Numbered from the stretch's first letter, positions 1-9,501 are shown. The stretch: DNA of 64,000 nucleotides from Bog-756 sp963699105 (GCA_963699105.1 CAVOTI010000004.1:496001-560000), one strand, 5' to 3'. Numbers and translations are program-made. Notes: a model not told the origin generated them from the letters alone.

Positions 1-19
1 ACCGACGTACGGTACCCGC

Positions 20-35
20 TCACCCGGTCGGGTGA
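20..35. promoter_or_regulatory. Inverted repeat upstream of tldD
   Basis: A perfect 6-bp inverted repeat (TCACCC, 4-nt loop GGTC, GGGTGA) lies about 60 bp before the tldD start. It could be an operator, or the tail hairpin of a gene beyond the left edge. The window gives no further context. Confidence 0.25.
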
Positions 36-84
36 CGGGTCGGCTCGGTCGCCCTCGCCGATCGTCAGTGGTCGGGCCGACGTC

Positions 85-97
85 TAACGTCTCGCCC
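85..97 (+). promoter_or_regulatory. -10 element of tldD, likely leaderless
   Basis: TAACGT (85-90) matches the TAnnnT form of an actinobacterial -10 box and lies exactly 7 nt before the ATG at 98. No Shine-Dalgarno sequence is present. Transcription would start at or next to the A of ATG, giving a leaderless mRNA. This is inference from spacing only. Confidence 0.45.
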
Positions 98-1609
98 ATG
101 GCGTCCGCCCAGCCCCCTGGCCCCGTTGCCTCCGACCGACTGGTCGCCGCCCGTGACGCCGCCCTGGGGGAGGCCGAGCGGCAGGGCTGTGCCAATGCCG
201 AGCTCCATGTCGAGCGCATCCGTTCCCAGCAGGTCCGCCTCCGCGACGGGCGGCTGGAGGGGGCGGCCGACGACACCGAGCTGGGCATGGGGGTCAGGGT
301 GGTGGTGGACGGGGCCATGGGATTCGCCGCCACGGTGGCCACGGGAGCGGTGGAGGCCGCCGAGCTGGTCGGCCGGGCTGTCGACTCCGCTCGGATCATC
401 GCCCGGGCGGGCGGGACCCGGGTGGAACTGGCCGGAGAGCCCGGCCACGGCGTGGTGGCCTGGACGTCGCCCTACGGTGTCGACCCGGTCGACGTACCAC
501 TGGCCGACAAGGTCGGGCTGTTGGGCGGGTGGAGCGAGCGGCTGTTGGCCTCCGACGGCGTCGACCACGTGACCGCCGAGGCACTGGCCGTCACCGAGGA
601 CACCTTCTACGCCGATCTGGCCGGGACCGAGGCCACCCAGCGCCGGGTCCGGGTCCATCCCGTCGTCGAGGTGTTCGCCATCGACCCGGTGGCCGGCTTC
701 GAGAGCATGAGGACGGTGGCACCCCCGGTCGGCCGGGGCTGGGAGTACCTCTTCGGCACCGGCTGGGACTGGGAGCACGAGCTCGACGCCCTCCCCGGAC
801 TACTGGCCGACAAGCTCCGGGCGCCCTCGGTGGAGGCCGGCCCCTACGACCTGGTGATCGACCCGACCAATCTGTGGCTCACCATCCACGAGTCCATCGG
901 CCACGCCACCGAGCTCGACCGGGCCATGGGCTACGAAGCGGCCTATGCCGGCACCTCGTTCGCCACCTTCGACCAGCTCGGAACCCTCCGGTACGGGTCC
1001 GAGGTCATGCACGTCACCGGGGACCGGACCACTCCGAACGGCCTGGCCACCGTGGCCATCGATCACGAGGGCGTGCCCGGCCAGTCGTTCGACCTGGTGC
1101 GCCAAGGCGTGCTGGCCGGCTACCAGCTCGACCGGTCCATCGCCGCCATCAGCGGGTCGGGGGCGTCCAACGGCTGCGCCTTTGCCGACTCGCCCCTGCA
1201 CGTGGCCATCCAGCGGATGGCCAACGTCTCACTGCAGCCGGCCGAGGGCGACGGACCCACCACCGACGATCTCATCGGCCGGGTCGACCACGGTCTCTAC
1301 ATCATCGGGGACAAGAGCTGGTCGATCGACATGCAGCGCTACAACTTCCAGTTCACCGGGCAACGGTTCTTCAGGATCGAGCACGGCCGCCTGGCCGGCC
1401 AGGTCCGGGACGTCGCCTATCAGGCCACCACCACCGACTTCTGGGGGTCCATGGAGGCGGTGGGCGCCCGGTCGACCTACCTGCTCGGCGGGGCCTTCAA
1501 CTGCGGCAAGGGCCAACCGGGCCAGGTGGCCCCGGTGTCGCACGGCTGCCCGTCGGTGCTGGTGCGCGGCGTGCGGATCCTCAACACCCGCAACGAGTCG
1601 GGCCGATGA
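98..1609 (+). CDS. tldD: TldD-type metalloprotease
   Basis: 503 aa from the ATG at 98. TldD, paired with TldE/PmbA, forms a cytoplasmic zinc-dependent protease complex that degrades or matures small peptides. The zinc motif HESIGH is at about residues 264-269, followed by the acidic ELD stretch typical of TldD. The frame is open upstream to 32, but family similarity starts after residue 10, and the ATG at 98 has a -10 box 7 nt before it. The stop overlaps the start of the next gene (ATGA), so the pair is translationally coupled. Function is known from the family; the substrate is unknown. Confidence 0.9.
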   Translation: MASAQPPGPVASDRLVAARDAALGEAERQGCANAELHVERIRSQQVRLRDGRLEGAADDTELGMGVRVVVDGAMGFAATVATGAVEAAELVGRAVDSARIIARAGGTRVELAGEPGHGVVAWTSPYGVDPVDVPLADKVGLLGGWSERLLASDGVDHVTAEALAVTEDTFYADLAGTEATQRRVRVHPVVEVFAIDPVAGFESMRTVAPPVGRGWEYLFGTGWDWEHELDALPGLLADKLRAPSVEAGPYDLVIDPTNLWLTIHESIGHATELDRAMGYEAAYAGTSFATFDQLGTLRYGSEVMHVTGDRTTPNGLATVAIDHEGVPGQSFDLVRQGVLAGYQLDRSIAAISGSGASNGCAFADSPLHVAIQRMANVSLQPAEGDGPTTDDLIGRVDHGLYIIGDKSWSIDMQRYNFQFTGQRFFRIEHGRLAGQVRDVAYQATTTDFWGSMEAVGARSTYLLGGAFNCGKGQPGQVAPVSHGCPSVLVRGVRILNTRNESGR

Positions 1610-3024
1610 CCGCTGACGGCCTGCCGCCGGCCCAGGGCGTGGTCGAGGACGTGCTGGCCGCCGCCCGGTCCGGCAGCGACCAGTGCGTCACCATCGTCGA
1701 GGACAACCACGAGGTCGAGGTGCGCGTGGCCAACAACACCACCACCACCAACGGCACCCGCCGGGACCGCCGGGTCACCGTCATCGTCATGCGACAGGTC
1801 GAGGGGGGGACGGCGGTGGGCGTGGCCCGGCGGGGCGGAGACGTCGACGTGGCCGAGCTGGTGGGGGCGGCGGCCGAGGACGCCGCCGGATCGCCGCCCG
1901 CTGACGACGTGAGCCCGCTGGTCACGCCGGGTCAGGTGGCCTCCTTGCCGTCGGCCGCCGCCCGCTTCGACCAGCCGCCCGGGTCGACCGACCTGTCGGT
2001 TCTGTCCGGCGTGCTGGGCGGCCTGGCCGGTGCCTTCACCCGGGCCCGGGCCGGCGACTATGTGGTGGCCGGGTTCGCCGAGCACCGCCGCACCACCGAA
2101 TACCTTGGAACCTCGGCCGGTGTCCGCCTGGCCCACTGCCAGCCGGAGGGGGCCCTCCAGCTGGTGGCCCGGAGCGCCGACGGGGCCGGCTCCACGTGGG
2201 CCGGGGCGGGAACCGCCGACTTCTCCGATGTCTCCATCGAGGCCATGGAAGAGCGGTTGCGGAGCCGCCTGGCCTGGTCGGCCACCCGGTTGGAACGGCC
2301 GGCCGGCCGCTACGAGGTCATCCTGCCGCCCGAGGCGGTGTCCGATCTGATGGCCAACCTCGCCTTCGAGGCGGGCGGCCGCGACGCCGAGGACGGAAGG
2401 ACGGTGTTCTCCCGTCCGGGCGGCGGGACCCGCATCGGGGACCAGTTGTCGCCGATGGCCTTCGACCTGCGCGGCGATCCGGCCGAGCCCGGCCTCGAGT
2501 GCAGCCCGTTCCTCACCGCCGCCTCGTCGTCCGCCGACACCTCGGTCTTCGACAACGGTCTCCCCCTCCTCCGCACCGACTGGATGGCCGACGGGCGACT
2601 GGAGCGGCTCCGCTACCACCGGGCCGGGGCCGCCCGGTCGGGTGTCGAGCCCGCCGGATTCATCGGCAATGTCATCCTCGAACTGCCCGGGGCCACCGCC
2701 TCGGTCGAGGAGCTGGTGGCCCGGACCGAGCGCGGCCTGCTTCTCACGTGTCTCTGGTACATCCGTGAGGTGGACCCGGCCACGCTGTTGCTGACCGGGC
2801 TCACCCGCGACGGCGTCTACGTCGTCGAGGACGGCCGGGTGGTCGGGTCGGCCAACAACTTCAGGTTCAACGAGAGCCCGGTCGATCTCCTGGCCCGGGC
2901 CACCGAGGTGGGGGCCAGCGTGCGGGCATTCGGGCGGGAGCTCGGCGAGTACCTCAACCGGACCCGAATGCCGCCGCTGCGCATCCCCGACTTCAACATG
3001 AGCTCGGTCAGCCAGGCCAGCTGA
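1606..3024 (+). CDS. pmbA: PmbA/TldE-like partner of TldD
   Basis: 472 aa, starting inside the tldD stop codon. It has the PmbA/TldE fold: an N-terminal domain with a NNTTTTNGTRRDR segment in the substrate-side region, and a C-terminal beta-rich domain. It lacks the HExxxH zinc motif of TldD, as expected for the non-catalytic subunit of the heterodimer. The gene ends at a strong hairpin shared with the convergent htrA-like gene. Assignment rests on the adjacent TldD and on recognisable family sequence, including the C-terminal region around NNFRFNESP. Confidence 0.85.
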   Translation: MTADGLPPAQGVVEDVLAAARSGSDQCVTIVEDNHEVEVRVANNTTTTNGTRRDRRVTVIVMRQVEGGTAVGVARRGGDVDVAELVGAAAEDAAGSPPADDVSPLVTPGQVASLPSAAARFDQPPGSTDLSVLSGVLGGLAGAFTRARAGDYVVAGFAEHRRTTEYLGTSAGVRLAHCQPEGALQLVARSADGAGSTWAGAGTADFSDVSIEAMEERLRSRLAWSATRLERPAGRYEVILPPEAVSDLMANLAFEAGGRDAEDGRTVFSRPGGGTRIGDQLSPMAFDLRGDPAEPGLECSPFLTAASSSADTSVFDNGLPLLRTDWMADGRLERLRYHRAGAARSGVEPAGFIGNVILELPGATASVEELVARTERGLLLTCLWYIREVDPATLLLTGLTRDGVYVVEDGRVVGSANNFRFNESPVDLLARATEVGASVRAFGRELGEYLNRTRMPPLRIPDFNMSSVSQAS

Positions 3025-3047
3025 CCGCCCGCCGGTCAGGCGGGCGG
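3025..3047. terminator. Bidirectional GC hairpin between convergent genes
   Basis: A perfect 9-bp inverted repeat (CCGCCCGCC / GGCGGGCGG, 5-nt loop) starts one base after the pmbA stop and contains the stop codon of the convergent HtrA gene in its loop. There is no U-tract, so it resembles the non-canonical GC hairpins common at actinobacterial gene ends. Confidence 0.6.
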
Positions 3048-4745
3048 GCCGCTCTCCAACTGGACCGAGGCCGTGTGGGTCTGCCCCGACCCGTCGGTCC
3101 ACTGGAGTTGGACGGTGGCGCCGGGGTGGTAGGGCTCGAGCAGGTTGCTGAGGTCGGTCGACGAGCTCACCGAGTTGCCGTTCACGCCGGTGATCACGTC
3201 GCCCTCCACCAGCCCGGCCTTGGCCGCCGGCGACCCGGACAGGGTCCCCTCGACCTCGGCGCCGGACGTGCTGGTGCTGCTGCCTCCAGAACCGGATCCG
3301 CCGCCGCCGAAGCCCGAGCCGCCGTCACCGAAGCCCGATCCTCCGTCACCGAAGCCCGATCCTCCGTCACCGAAGCCGCCGCCGCTGTCCCCGGAGCTTC
3401 CCGACGACGACTCGACGCTCACGCCCAGGAACCCGGTGGCCCCGATGTGGACATCGGAAGACGACTTCCCGGCTTCGATCTGCCGGGCGAGCGACAGCGC
3501 GGTGGCGATGGGGATGGAGTAGGCCTGCGTGCCCGAGTCCTCGGTGTTGGTCGAGGCGGCGGTGTCCATGCCGAGCACCTGGCCCGACGTGTCCACCAGT
3601 GAGCCACCCGAGTCACCGGCCTGGATCCCGGCGTTGGTCTCGATGAGCCCGGTGAGGCTCTCGGAGTTGCCGCCGGTCTCGTCGCTGGCGGTGATCGACT
3701 GGTTGACGGCCACCACCGAACCGCCGGCGGCGCTGGGGGTGCCCCCGGTCCCTCCGGCGTTGCCCACACCGACCACCGCCTCGCCCACCGAGACCGAGGT
3801 GCTGGTGGATACGGTCTGCAGCCCGCTGGCTCCCGTCAGCTGCACCACTGCCACATCACCGGTGCGGTCGTAGCCGACCACCGTGCCGGTGTAGGTCTTG
3901 CCGTTGCCGACGTCGGTGACGCTGATGCTGGTGGCCCCGTCGATCACGTGATTGTTGGTGAGGATCTCACCGTTCGACGTGAGCACCATGCCGGTGCCCG
4001 CCGCCTGCTCGTCCTCGTAACTGAGATTGGTGTTGATGTCCACCAGTTCCGGATCCACCTTGGCGGCGATGGCCGAGATGTCCGACGGCGCCCCGGCCCC
4101 GGTCGACGAGTTGCCGCCCGAGCTGCCCGAACCCGAGCTGCCCGAACCGAAGGGGTACGACCCGCTGGAGCCGCCGCCGAACGGGGAGGTGGCCGAGCCG
4201 CCCGAGCCGGACGAACCCGATGCACCGGAGCCACCCGTCGAGCCCGAGCCCGACGGGCTCAGGGCAGTGTCGGTGGTGTTCTGCGTCGGCCACACCACGT
4301 GACCGAGCCCGATACCACCGACGATGGCCACCACCAGTATCACCGCCGCCACCGCGGTGACCAGGACCCCGCGCTGCTTGGGCCGGGGCGGTTGGGTGAC
4401 CGGGTAGGCAAAGCCGGGGGTCGACCATCCGGGCGGGGGCGGCGGGGCCGCTCCGGCTCCGCCCGGCCACACGCCGTAGGGGGTGGCCGACGGCGGGGCG
4501 GGAATCCAGCCGGTCCCGGGCGGCGGTGTCCACACTCCGCTGGGAGGCGTCGGCAGGCCCGAGCCGACGCTCGGTGTGGGCCCGGTCGGCGGGAGATCGC
4601 CCGGGGTCGGGGCCGAGGGGTAGAGGGCGCCGTCGCCGGAGCCCGCCGGGGGGAGGGGGATCGGGAACCCCTCCGGGGCGCCGGCGGTGGTGGCCTCCGG
4701 GCTCGCTTCTCTGGGGTCGTTCTCTCCGGACCTGTGGTCGCTCAT
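3036..4745 (-). CDS. HtrA/DegP-like membrane serine protease with PDZ domain
   Basis: 569 aa. The order is a proline-rich cytoplasmic N-terminus (about 1-120), one transmembrane helix, a long Gly/Ser linker, a trypsin-like domain, a Gly-Ser-Phe repeat linker and a C-terminal PDZ domain. The catalytic triad is complete: His about 266 (NNHVI), Asp about 297 (TGDVAVV) and Ser about 379 (GDSGGS). The protease domain should lie outside the membrane, acting in envelope protein quality control. The ATG at 4745 is preferred over the TTG at 4751 because GGAAGG lies 9 nt upstream of it. The physiological substrate cannot be read from sequence. Confidence 0.9.
   Translation of the reverse strand: MSDHRSGENDPREASPEATTAGAPEGFPIPLPPAGSGDGALYPSAPTPGDLPPTGPTPSVGSGLPTPPSGVWTPPPGTGWIPAPPSATPYGVWPGGAGAAPPPPPGWSTPGFAYPVTQPPRPKQRGVLVTAVAAVILVVAIVGGIGLGHVVWPTQNTTDTALSPSGSGSTGGSGASGSSGSGGSATSPFGGGSSGSYPFGSGSSGSGSSGGNSSTGAGAPSDISAIAAKVDPELVDINTNLSYEDEQAAGTGMVLTSNGEILTNNHVIDGATSISVTDVGNGKTYTGTVVGYDRTGDVAVVQLTGASGLQTVSTSTSVSVGEAVVGVGNAGGTGGTPSAAGGSVVAVNQSITASDETGGNSESLTGLIETNAGIQAGDSGGSLVDTSGQVLGMDTAASTNTEDSGTQAYSIPIATALSLARQIEAGKSSSDVHIGATGFLGVSVESSSGSSGDSGGGFGDGGSGFGDGGSGFGDGGSGFGGGGSGSGGSSTSTSGAEVEGTLSGSPAAKAGLVEGDVITGVNGNSVSSSTDLSNLLEPYHPGATVQLQWTDGSGQTHTASVQLESGPPA
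3307..3369. repeat. 21-bp tandem repeat in the HtrA-like gene
   Basis: Three in-frame copies of a 21-bp unit (ccgaagcccgatcctccgtca on the + strand), two of them identical. They encode FGDGGSG repeats in the linker between protease and PDZ domains. Copy number could vary by slippage without breaking the frame. Confidence 0.8.
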
Positions 4746-4869
4746 GTCCAACTACCTTCCGATTCCACTCGACTCGACGGTCATCGTCAGCCCTCCCATT
4801 GGACTCCCGCCACGTAAGGTCGTCTTCAACAGAAGATAGGAATCTCGTAAGGAAGACCGCCCGCCGGGC

Positions 4870-4894
4870 AAAAAGCCCCTGGTCGGGGAGGGGC
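4870..4894 (-). terminator. Rho-independent terminator of the first sulfatase gene
   Basis: Read on the minus strand: a 6-bp perfect stem (GCCCCT / AGGGGC) with an 8-nt loop, followed directly by five T residues. It begins 8 nt after the sulfatase stop codon. This is a canonical intrinsic terminator. The rest of 4746-4901 carries only the upstream region of the HtrA-like gene. Confidence 0.8.
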
Positions 4895-4901
4895 GGACCG
4901 G

Positions 4902-7202
4902 CTACTGCTCGGCCATGATCCGCTCGAACTCCACCAGCGGGTTGACCGGGACCTGCTCGCTGAGGGTGACGGTGGCCCGGTGAATGGACGCCGTGCAGGG
5001 GAACGGGGCCCGGTAGTCGTCGCCCACCGCCGGGCCCATCTCGTACCCGCAGGTCAGGCCGGCGCCGGTGGCGCTGAAGGCGACCACGGTGAAGGCCGGG
5101 ATCGTGCCATCGGCCACCGTGGCGCCGTCGACCTCGAGGGTGGCATGGCCACCGACCGGCTCCCGGCGCTCGAACCTGAGGGTGACGAGGTGGCGCCCGG
5201 GCGCGATCGCCTCGGCCGCCTCCACCACGTGGCGCTCCTTGCCGTACAGATTGTGGACGTAGCGCAGCCTTCCGGCCCGGAGATGGAGGGAGAACCCGCC
5301 GAGCACCGAGCCCTGGGCCAGGAGCACACCTTCGGGCGGCGCCCCGGGAGGGACGGTGACATCGACTTCGATGACGTGGCTCCGGTTCTTGACATTGGCG
5401 GCCACCGTCTCGGGCACCGGCGAGGTCCCCGGGTAGTAGGTGGCGGTCAGGCGGGGCACCCTCCGGTCGGGCTTGGGATAGGCCAGGGTGTGGAGCACCC
5501 GGTTGTCCAAGGGGAGGACCTGGTTGGCCCGGGCCTCGACCCACCACCGCTCGATCATGTCGGCCAGTCGGGCCGGCTCCTCGGTCGGCCAGGTCGTGGA
5601 GCTCGGCCGGGTCCACGGCCACGTGGTAGAGCTCCCACCGGTCCTCGCTGAACGGGGCGTTCCAGTTGAGCCGTCGTTGTAGAGGGGCCCGATCGGTTTG
5701 AAGGTGACCGCTTTCCATCCTTCGTGGTAGAGGGCCCGGCTCCCGAACATCTCGAAGTGCTGGGTGGTCCGGCAGGCCGGTGCGTCGGCACCGTCGGGGC
5801 CCAGCAGCGAAGCGAAACTGATGCCGTCGACCGACGACTGGGGCACGTACTCGATGGTGGCGGGCAGATCGATGCCGGCCACGTCCAGCACCGTCGAGAG
5901 AATGTCGACGGCGTGGGCGAACTGGTGCCGGACACCGCCGCCCGGGCCGAAGCGGGCCGGCCAGCTGACGATGCACGGATCGGCCACCCCTCCCTCGTGC
6001 ACCTCCCGCTTCCACCGCCGGAACGGGGTGTTGCCGGCCATGGTCCACCCCCACGGGTAGTTGTTGTGGGCGGCCGGTCCCCCGAGCTCGTCCATGCGGC
6101 GGGCCAGCTCGGCCGGCCCGGCCGGATCGAAGTTCTGGAGCCGGTTGTCGTTGATCGAACCGGTGGGTCCGCCCTCCGAGCTGGCACCGTTGTCGGAGAC
6201 CAGGATGATCAAGGTGTCGTCGAGGTCCCCGGTCTGCTCCAGAAAGTCGAACACCCGGGCCAACTGGTCGTCGGTGTAGCTGAGGAAGGCGGCGAAGCAC
6301 TCCATGAACCGGGCCGCCACCCGCTGTTCGGACTCGGGCAGGTCGCTCCAGGCCGGCACCCACGGCGGACGCCGGGCCATCTCGGTACCGGCCGGGAACA
6401 GACCGGCCTCCAACTGGCGGGCGAAGGTCTCCTCCCGCCACCGGTCCCAACCCCTGTCGAACCGACCCTGGTAGCGGTCGATCCACGGGCGGGGGGCGTG
6501 GTGGGGCGAATGGCAGGCCCCGGTGGCGAAGTAGAGGAAGAACCGGCGGTCCACGTCGACGGCCCGCAGGTCGGCCAGTTGGGCGATGGCCCGGTCGGCC
6601 AGGTCGGCGCTCAGGTGATAGCCCTCCTCGACCGAGCGGGGTGGGCTGATCGAGTGGTTGTCGTGGTAGAGGGCGGGAACGAACTGGTGGGTCTCGCCGC
6701 CGTGGAACCCGTACCAGCGGTCGAAGCCGCGGGCCAGCGGCCAGCTGTGCCTCGGAGCCGCCATGTTGGTTTCGTCGTCGGGGGTCAGGTGCCACTTGCC
6801 CACCGCATAGGTGGCATAGCCCTGCTGGCGGAGGATCTCGGAAAGGAAGCCGTTCTCCTTGGGAACCTCGCCGTTGTACCCGGGAAATCCGACGGCCAGG
6901 TCGGCCACCCTCCCCAACCCGTTGCGGTGGTGGTTGCGCCCGGTGAGCAGGCAGGCCCGGGTGGGCGAGCACAGGGCGGTGGTGTGGAAGTTGGTCAGCC
7001 GCACGCCCTGGTGGGCGAGGCGGTCGATGGTAGGCGTGGCGATGTCGGATCCGTAGCAACCGAGCTGGGCGAAGCCGACGTCGTCGAGCACCACCAACAC
7101 CACGTTGGGAGCGCCGTCCGGGGGCGATGGCAGCTCCGGCCACCACGGTGTGGACTCCCGCCAGTCGTCCCCGATGACGCCTCGGAATGACGGGGTTTCC
7201 AT
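4902..7202 (-). CDS. Cysteine-type arylsulfatase, two compensating frameshifts
   Basis: 766 aa. Members of this family hydrolyse sulfate esters with a formylglycine made from the Cys of C-x-P-x-R. The motif CSPTRACLLTGR is present with Cys at about 78, and the metal-binding DDVGF near the N-terminus and the SDNGAS segment are recognisable. A C-terminal beta-rich domain follows. The ATG at 7202 has AGGAGG upstream; the open frame to 7610 is not coding. Between about 5590 and 5690 the conserved reading (NWNAPFSEDRWELYH) lies in another frame: a one-base loss is followed about 100 nt later by a one-base gain. It resembles the second sulfatase of this window. Substrate is unknown. Confidence 0.85.
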   Translation of the reverse strand: METPSFRGVIGDDWRESTPWWPELPSPPDGAPNVVLVVLDDVGFAQLGCYGSDIATPTIDRLAHQGVRLTNFHTTALCSPTRACLLTGRNHHRNGLGRVADLAVGFPGYNGEVPKENGFLSEILRQQGYATYAVGKWHLTPDDETNMAAPRHSWPLARGFDRWYGFHGGETHQFVPALYHDNHSISPPRSVEEGYHLSADLADRAIAQLADLRAVDVDRRFFLYFATGACHSPHHAPRPWIDRYQGRFDRGWDRWREETFARQLEAGLFPAGTEMARRPPWVPAWSDLPESEQRVAARFMECFAAFLSYTDDQLARVFDFLEQTGDLDDTLIILVSDNGASSEGGPTGSINDNRLQNFDPAGPAELARRMDELGGPAAHNNYPWGWTMAGNTPFRRWKREVHEGGVADPCIVSWPARFGPGGGVRHQFAHAVDILSTVLDVAGIDLPATIEYVPQSSVDGISFASLLGPDGADAPACRTTQHFEMFGSRALYHEGWKAVTFKPIGPLYNDGSTGTPRSARTGGSSTTWPWTRPSSTTWPTEEPARLADMIERWWVEARANQVLPLDNRVLHTLAYPKPDRRVPRLTATYYPGTSPVPETVAANVKNRSHVIEVDVTVPPGAPPEGVLLAQGSVLGGFSLHLRAGRLRYVHNLYGKERHVVEAAEAIAPGRHLVTLRFERREPVGGHATLEVDGATVADGTIPAFTVVAFSATGAGLTCGYEMGPAVGDDYRAPFPCTASIHRATVTLSEQVPVNPLVEFERIMAEQ

Positions 7203-7272
7203 GTCGACCTCCTGGTCGGGTCGGGGCCGGTGGGGACGGGCTCCGTCGGGAACCGTCCCGGCGACTGTCGGG

Positions 7273-8685
7273 TCAGTGGCGGCCCCCGCCGGCCGGGCCG
7301 GCCGGGGTGCGCTCGGTGGGAAAGGCAGCGTACCGTGGTGCCCCCGGCGGTGACGGGAAGGCGCCGGACCGGTAGTCGGGACCGGCGTAGGCGGAGCCGA
7401 ACCAGCGGGCCACCTCGGTGCGAGAGGTGACGACCCGGGCCAATCCCATGGCCGCCGAGGCCACGCCCCGGGGGCGGCCGGGCGCCGCCCCGTCGAGCAG
7501 CTCGTTCCAGAAGATCCCCCACCCGCCGGCCAGGGCATGGCCGAGGGCCGGAGCCGTAAGCAGCCGGCCGATGGCCGACACGGCGACCGGCCGTCCCACC
7601 AGGGCAGCATGACCGGCGGCCGCCACCCGTTGATAGGGGAGGTGATCCCGGGCCAGGCGGGTCCGGTACACCGGCGATGCCGTCCTCGGCGAGGCGACGA
7701 TGGATTCGGCCGCCGCCCTCCCGCTGGTCATGGCCTGGGCGATCCCCTCGCCCTGGAGCGGGTTGACCAGTCCGGCGGCGTCCCCGACCAACAGGACCCG
7801 TCCCGATGCCGGGGTGGTGCCGACCATGCCCATCTTGAGCCAGCCGCCGAGTCGCCCCGAAAGCGGGCGGGCCGGTGGGCGGTCGACCAGACCCAGCCGG
7901 ACCAGGTGGTCGAGGTAGTCCGGGAGCGCCCGGACCGCTCGGGCACCCGCCTTCCGATCGGCCAGCGTGCCGACCCCGATACCGACGTTGGCCTGCCCGC
8001 CGGGTCCCGGGAAGATCCACCCGTAGCCGGGGAAGGCGTGCCAGCGGTCCTGGTCCCACAGGGTGATGGCCGGCAGGTCCACCGGCTGGTCCAGGTACGT
8101 CCGCACCGCGAACCCCCACAGCACCCGGGCCCGCTCGACCAGGTCGGCGCATTCGGCCACGTGGCTCGTGGCCCCGTCGGCCCCGATGACGAAGTCGGCC
8201 CATATCTCCTCGGGGGCCTTGCCGTTGGCCCGGGTCGGGCCCCGACCGCCGCCGTCGGGGGCGGCGACGGTGAAGCCGGTGAGCTCGCCTTGCGAGTAGA
8301 GGGGTCGGTCGGCGCGTCCTTCGTAGGCCACCGCCCCGGCGGTCAGCGCCGCCGAACGGAGGGCGTCGTCGAACACCGTCCGGGTCACCGCCCGGCCCCG
8401 CCCCGGGTAGTCGATCCCGTCGAAGGACGGCAGGACCACGGTGCGGCCGGTGGGACCCACCACCATCATGTTGCCGACATCCAGACCGGGAGGTTCGGGC
8501 ACCCCGAGATCGGACAGGACCCGAAGGCCCCGGGGCCCGACGAAGTCACCGCACGCCTTGTCCCGGGGGAACCCGGCCTTGTCCACCAGTGCCACCGAGG
8601 CGCCGGCCCGGGCCAGCACCAGGGCGGCGATGCTCCCGGCCGGGCCGGCCCCGACGACGAGGACATCGACGTGGGTCTTGCTCAC
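7273..8685 (-). CDS. Geranylgeranyl reductase-family FAD oxidoreductase
   Basis: 470 aa. The N-terminus has the Rossmann FAD motif GAGPAGS (residues about 12-18), then the CGDFVGPRG segment characteristic of geranylgeranyl reductase-like flavoproteins. The second FAD site GDAAGLVNPLQGEG lies in the C-terminal half. Relatives saturate prenyl chains of archaeal lipids, chlorophyll or menaquinone (MenJ in mycobacteria). A divergent UbiE-like methyltransferase next door suggests menaquinone side-chain reduction, but this is inference. The start is a GTG with GGAGGGA upstream. Confidence 0.75.
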   Translation of the reverse strand: MSKTHVDVLVVGAGPAGSIAALVLARAGASVALVDKAGFPRDKACGDFVGPRGLRVLSDLGVPEPPGLDVGNMMVVGPTGRTVVLPSFDGIDYPGRGRAVTRTVFDDALRSAALTAGAVAYEGRADRPLYSQGELTGFTVAAPDGGGRGPTRANGKAPEEIWADFVIGADGATSHVAECADLVERARVLWGFAVRTYLDQPVDLPAITLWDQDRWHAFPGYGWIFPGPGGQANVGIGVGTLADRKAGARAVRALPDYLDHLVRLGLVDRPPARPLSGRLGGWLKMGMVGTTPASGRVLLVGDAAGLVNPLQGEGIAQAMTSGRAAAESIVASPRTASPVYRTRLARDHLPYQRVAAAGHAALVGRPVAVSAIGRLLTAPALGHALAGGWGIFWNELLDGAAPGRPRGVASAAMGLARVVTSRTEVARWFGSAYAGPDYRSGAFPSPPGAPRYAAFPTERTPAGPAGGGRH

Positions 8686-8766
8686 ACCACTCCCTCCGTC
8701 CGGTCCCTTCCGGTCCTTGTGGGCGCCGACGGCCTACGGTGAGATCCTCGCACCCGAGGAGGCGCC

Positions 8767-9501
8767 ATGGAGAATCCGGGGCCGGTGGGCCCGAACCGGT
8801 TCGCCCAGAAGCTCTTCGCGCCGCTCCCGGACCGCTACGACCGCCTCGCCGCCATCCTGTCGATGGGCCAGGACGGTCGGTGGCGGCGGGCCATGATCGA
8901 CCACATCGTTCCCGGCCGACCCGACAAGGTGCTCGACGTGGCCACCGGACCGGCCGGGGTGGCCCTCCAGCTGGCCGAGAGAACCCGGGCCGGCGTGGTG
9001 GGTGTGGATCTGACCTTCGAGATGCTGCGCCAGGGGCACGACAACGTGGCCCGTCGTCACCTCGACCGGCGGGTCCAGTTGGTCAACGGCCGGGCCGAGC
9101 AGCTGCCGTTCCCCGACCAGTCCTTCGACGCCCTCACCTTCACGTACCTGCTGCGCTATGTGGAGGATCCCGAGGCCACCCTGGTCGAACTGGGACGGGT
9201 GGTGAAACCCGGGGGAGCCGTGGCCAGTCTCGAGTTCATGCTCCCCCGCAGCCGGTTCTGGCGGTCCTGGTGGTGGGGGTACACCCGCCTGGTGCTCCCG
9301 GTCGGGGGGCTCCTGACCGGCGGGCGGGCCTGGTACGACGTCGGCCGTTTCCTGGGCCCCAACATCACGGCCCACTACCGCCGGTATCCCCTCGATTGGA
9401 CCATCGAGGCCTGGAGACGGGCCGGCTTCGTCGACGTGGGGGCCCGTCGGATGAGCCTGGGGGGCGGGCTGGTCATGTGGGGGCGGCGCCCCGGTGGGTG
9501 A
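8767..9501 (+). CDS. UbiE/MenG-like SAM methyltransferase
   Basis: 244 aa class I methyltransferase. The N-terminus (FAQKLFAPLPDRYDRLAAILSM) matches the entry segment of UbiE/MenG enzymes. The SAM motif VLDVATGPAGVAL is at about 56-68 and the post-I acidic residue is in VVGVDLTFEM. MenG methylates demethylmenaquinone in the last step of menaquinone synthesis. GAGGAGG lies just before the ATG. The gene is divergent from the prenyl-reductase-like gene and overlaps the following membrane-protein gene by 8 nt. A quinone substrate is likely; another small-molecule substrate is possible. Confidence 0.7.
   Translation: MENPGPVGPNRFAQKLFAPLPDRYDRLAAILSMGQDGRWRRAMIDHIVPGRPDKVLDVATGPAGVALQLAERTRAGVVGVDLTFEMLRQGHDNVARRHLDRRVQLVNGRAEQLPFPDQSFDALTFTYLLRYVEDPEATLVELGRVVKPGGAVASLEFMLPRSRFWRSWWWGYTRLVLPVGGLLTGGRAWYDVGRFLGPNITAHYRRYPLDWTIEAWRRAGFVDVGARRMSLGGGLVMWGRRPGG

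Noticed and set aside
1477..3102. Long open frame on the minus strand under pmbA
   Set aside because: It is the antisense shadow of pmbA, with Gly/Arg/Pro-rich sequence and no family features.
3967..7146. A 1059-codon minus-strand frame across the HtrA and sulfatase genes
   Set aside because: It is an off-frame reading of two real genes. Only a stretch of about 34 codons near 5590-5690 is meaningful, and that belongs to the frameshifted sulfatase.
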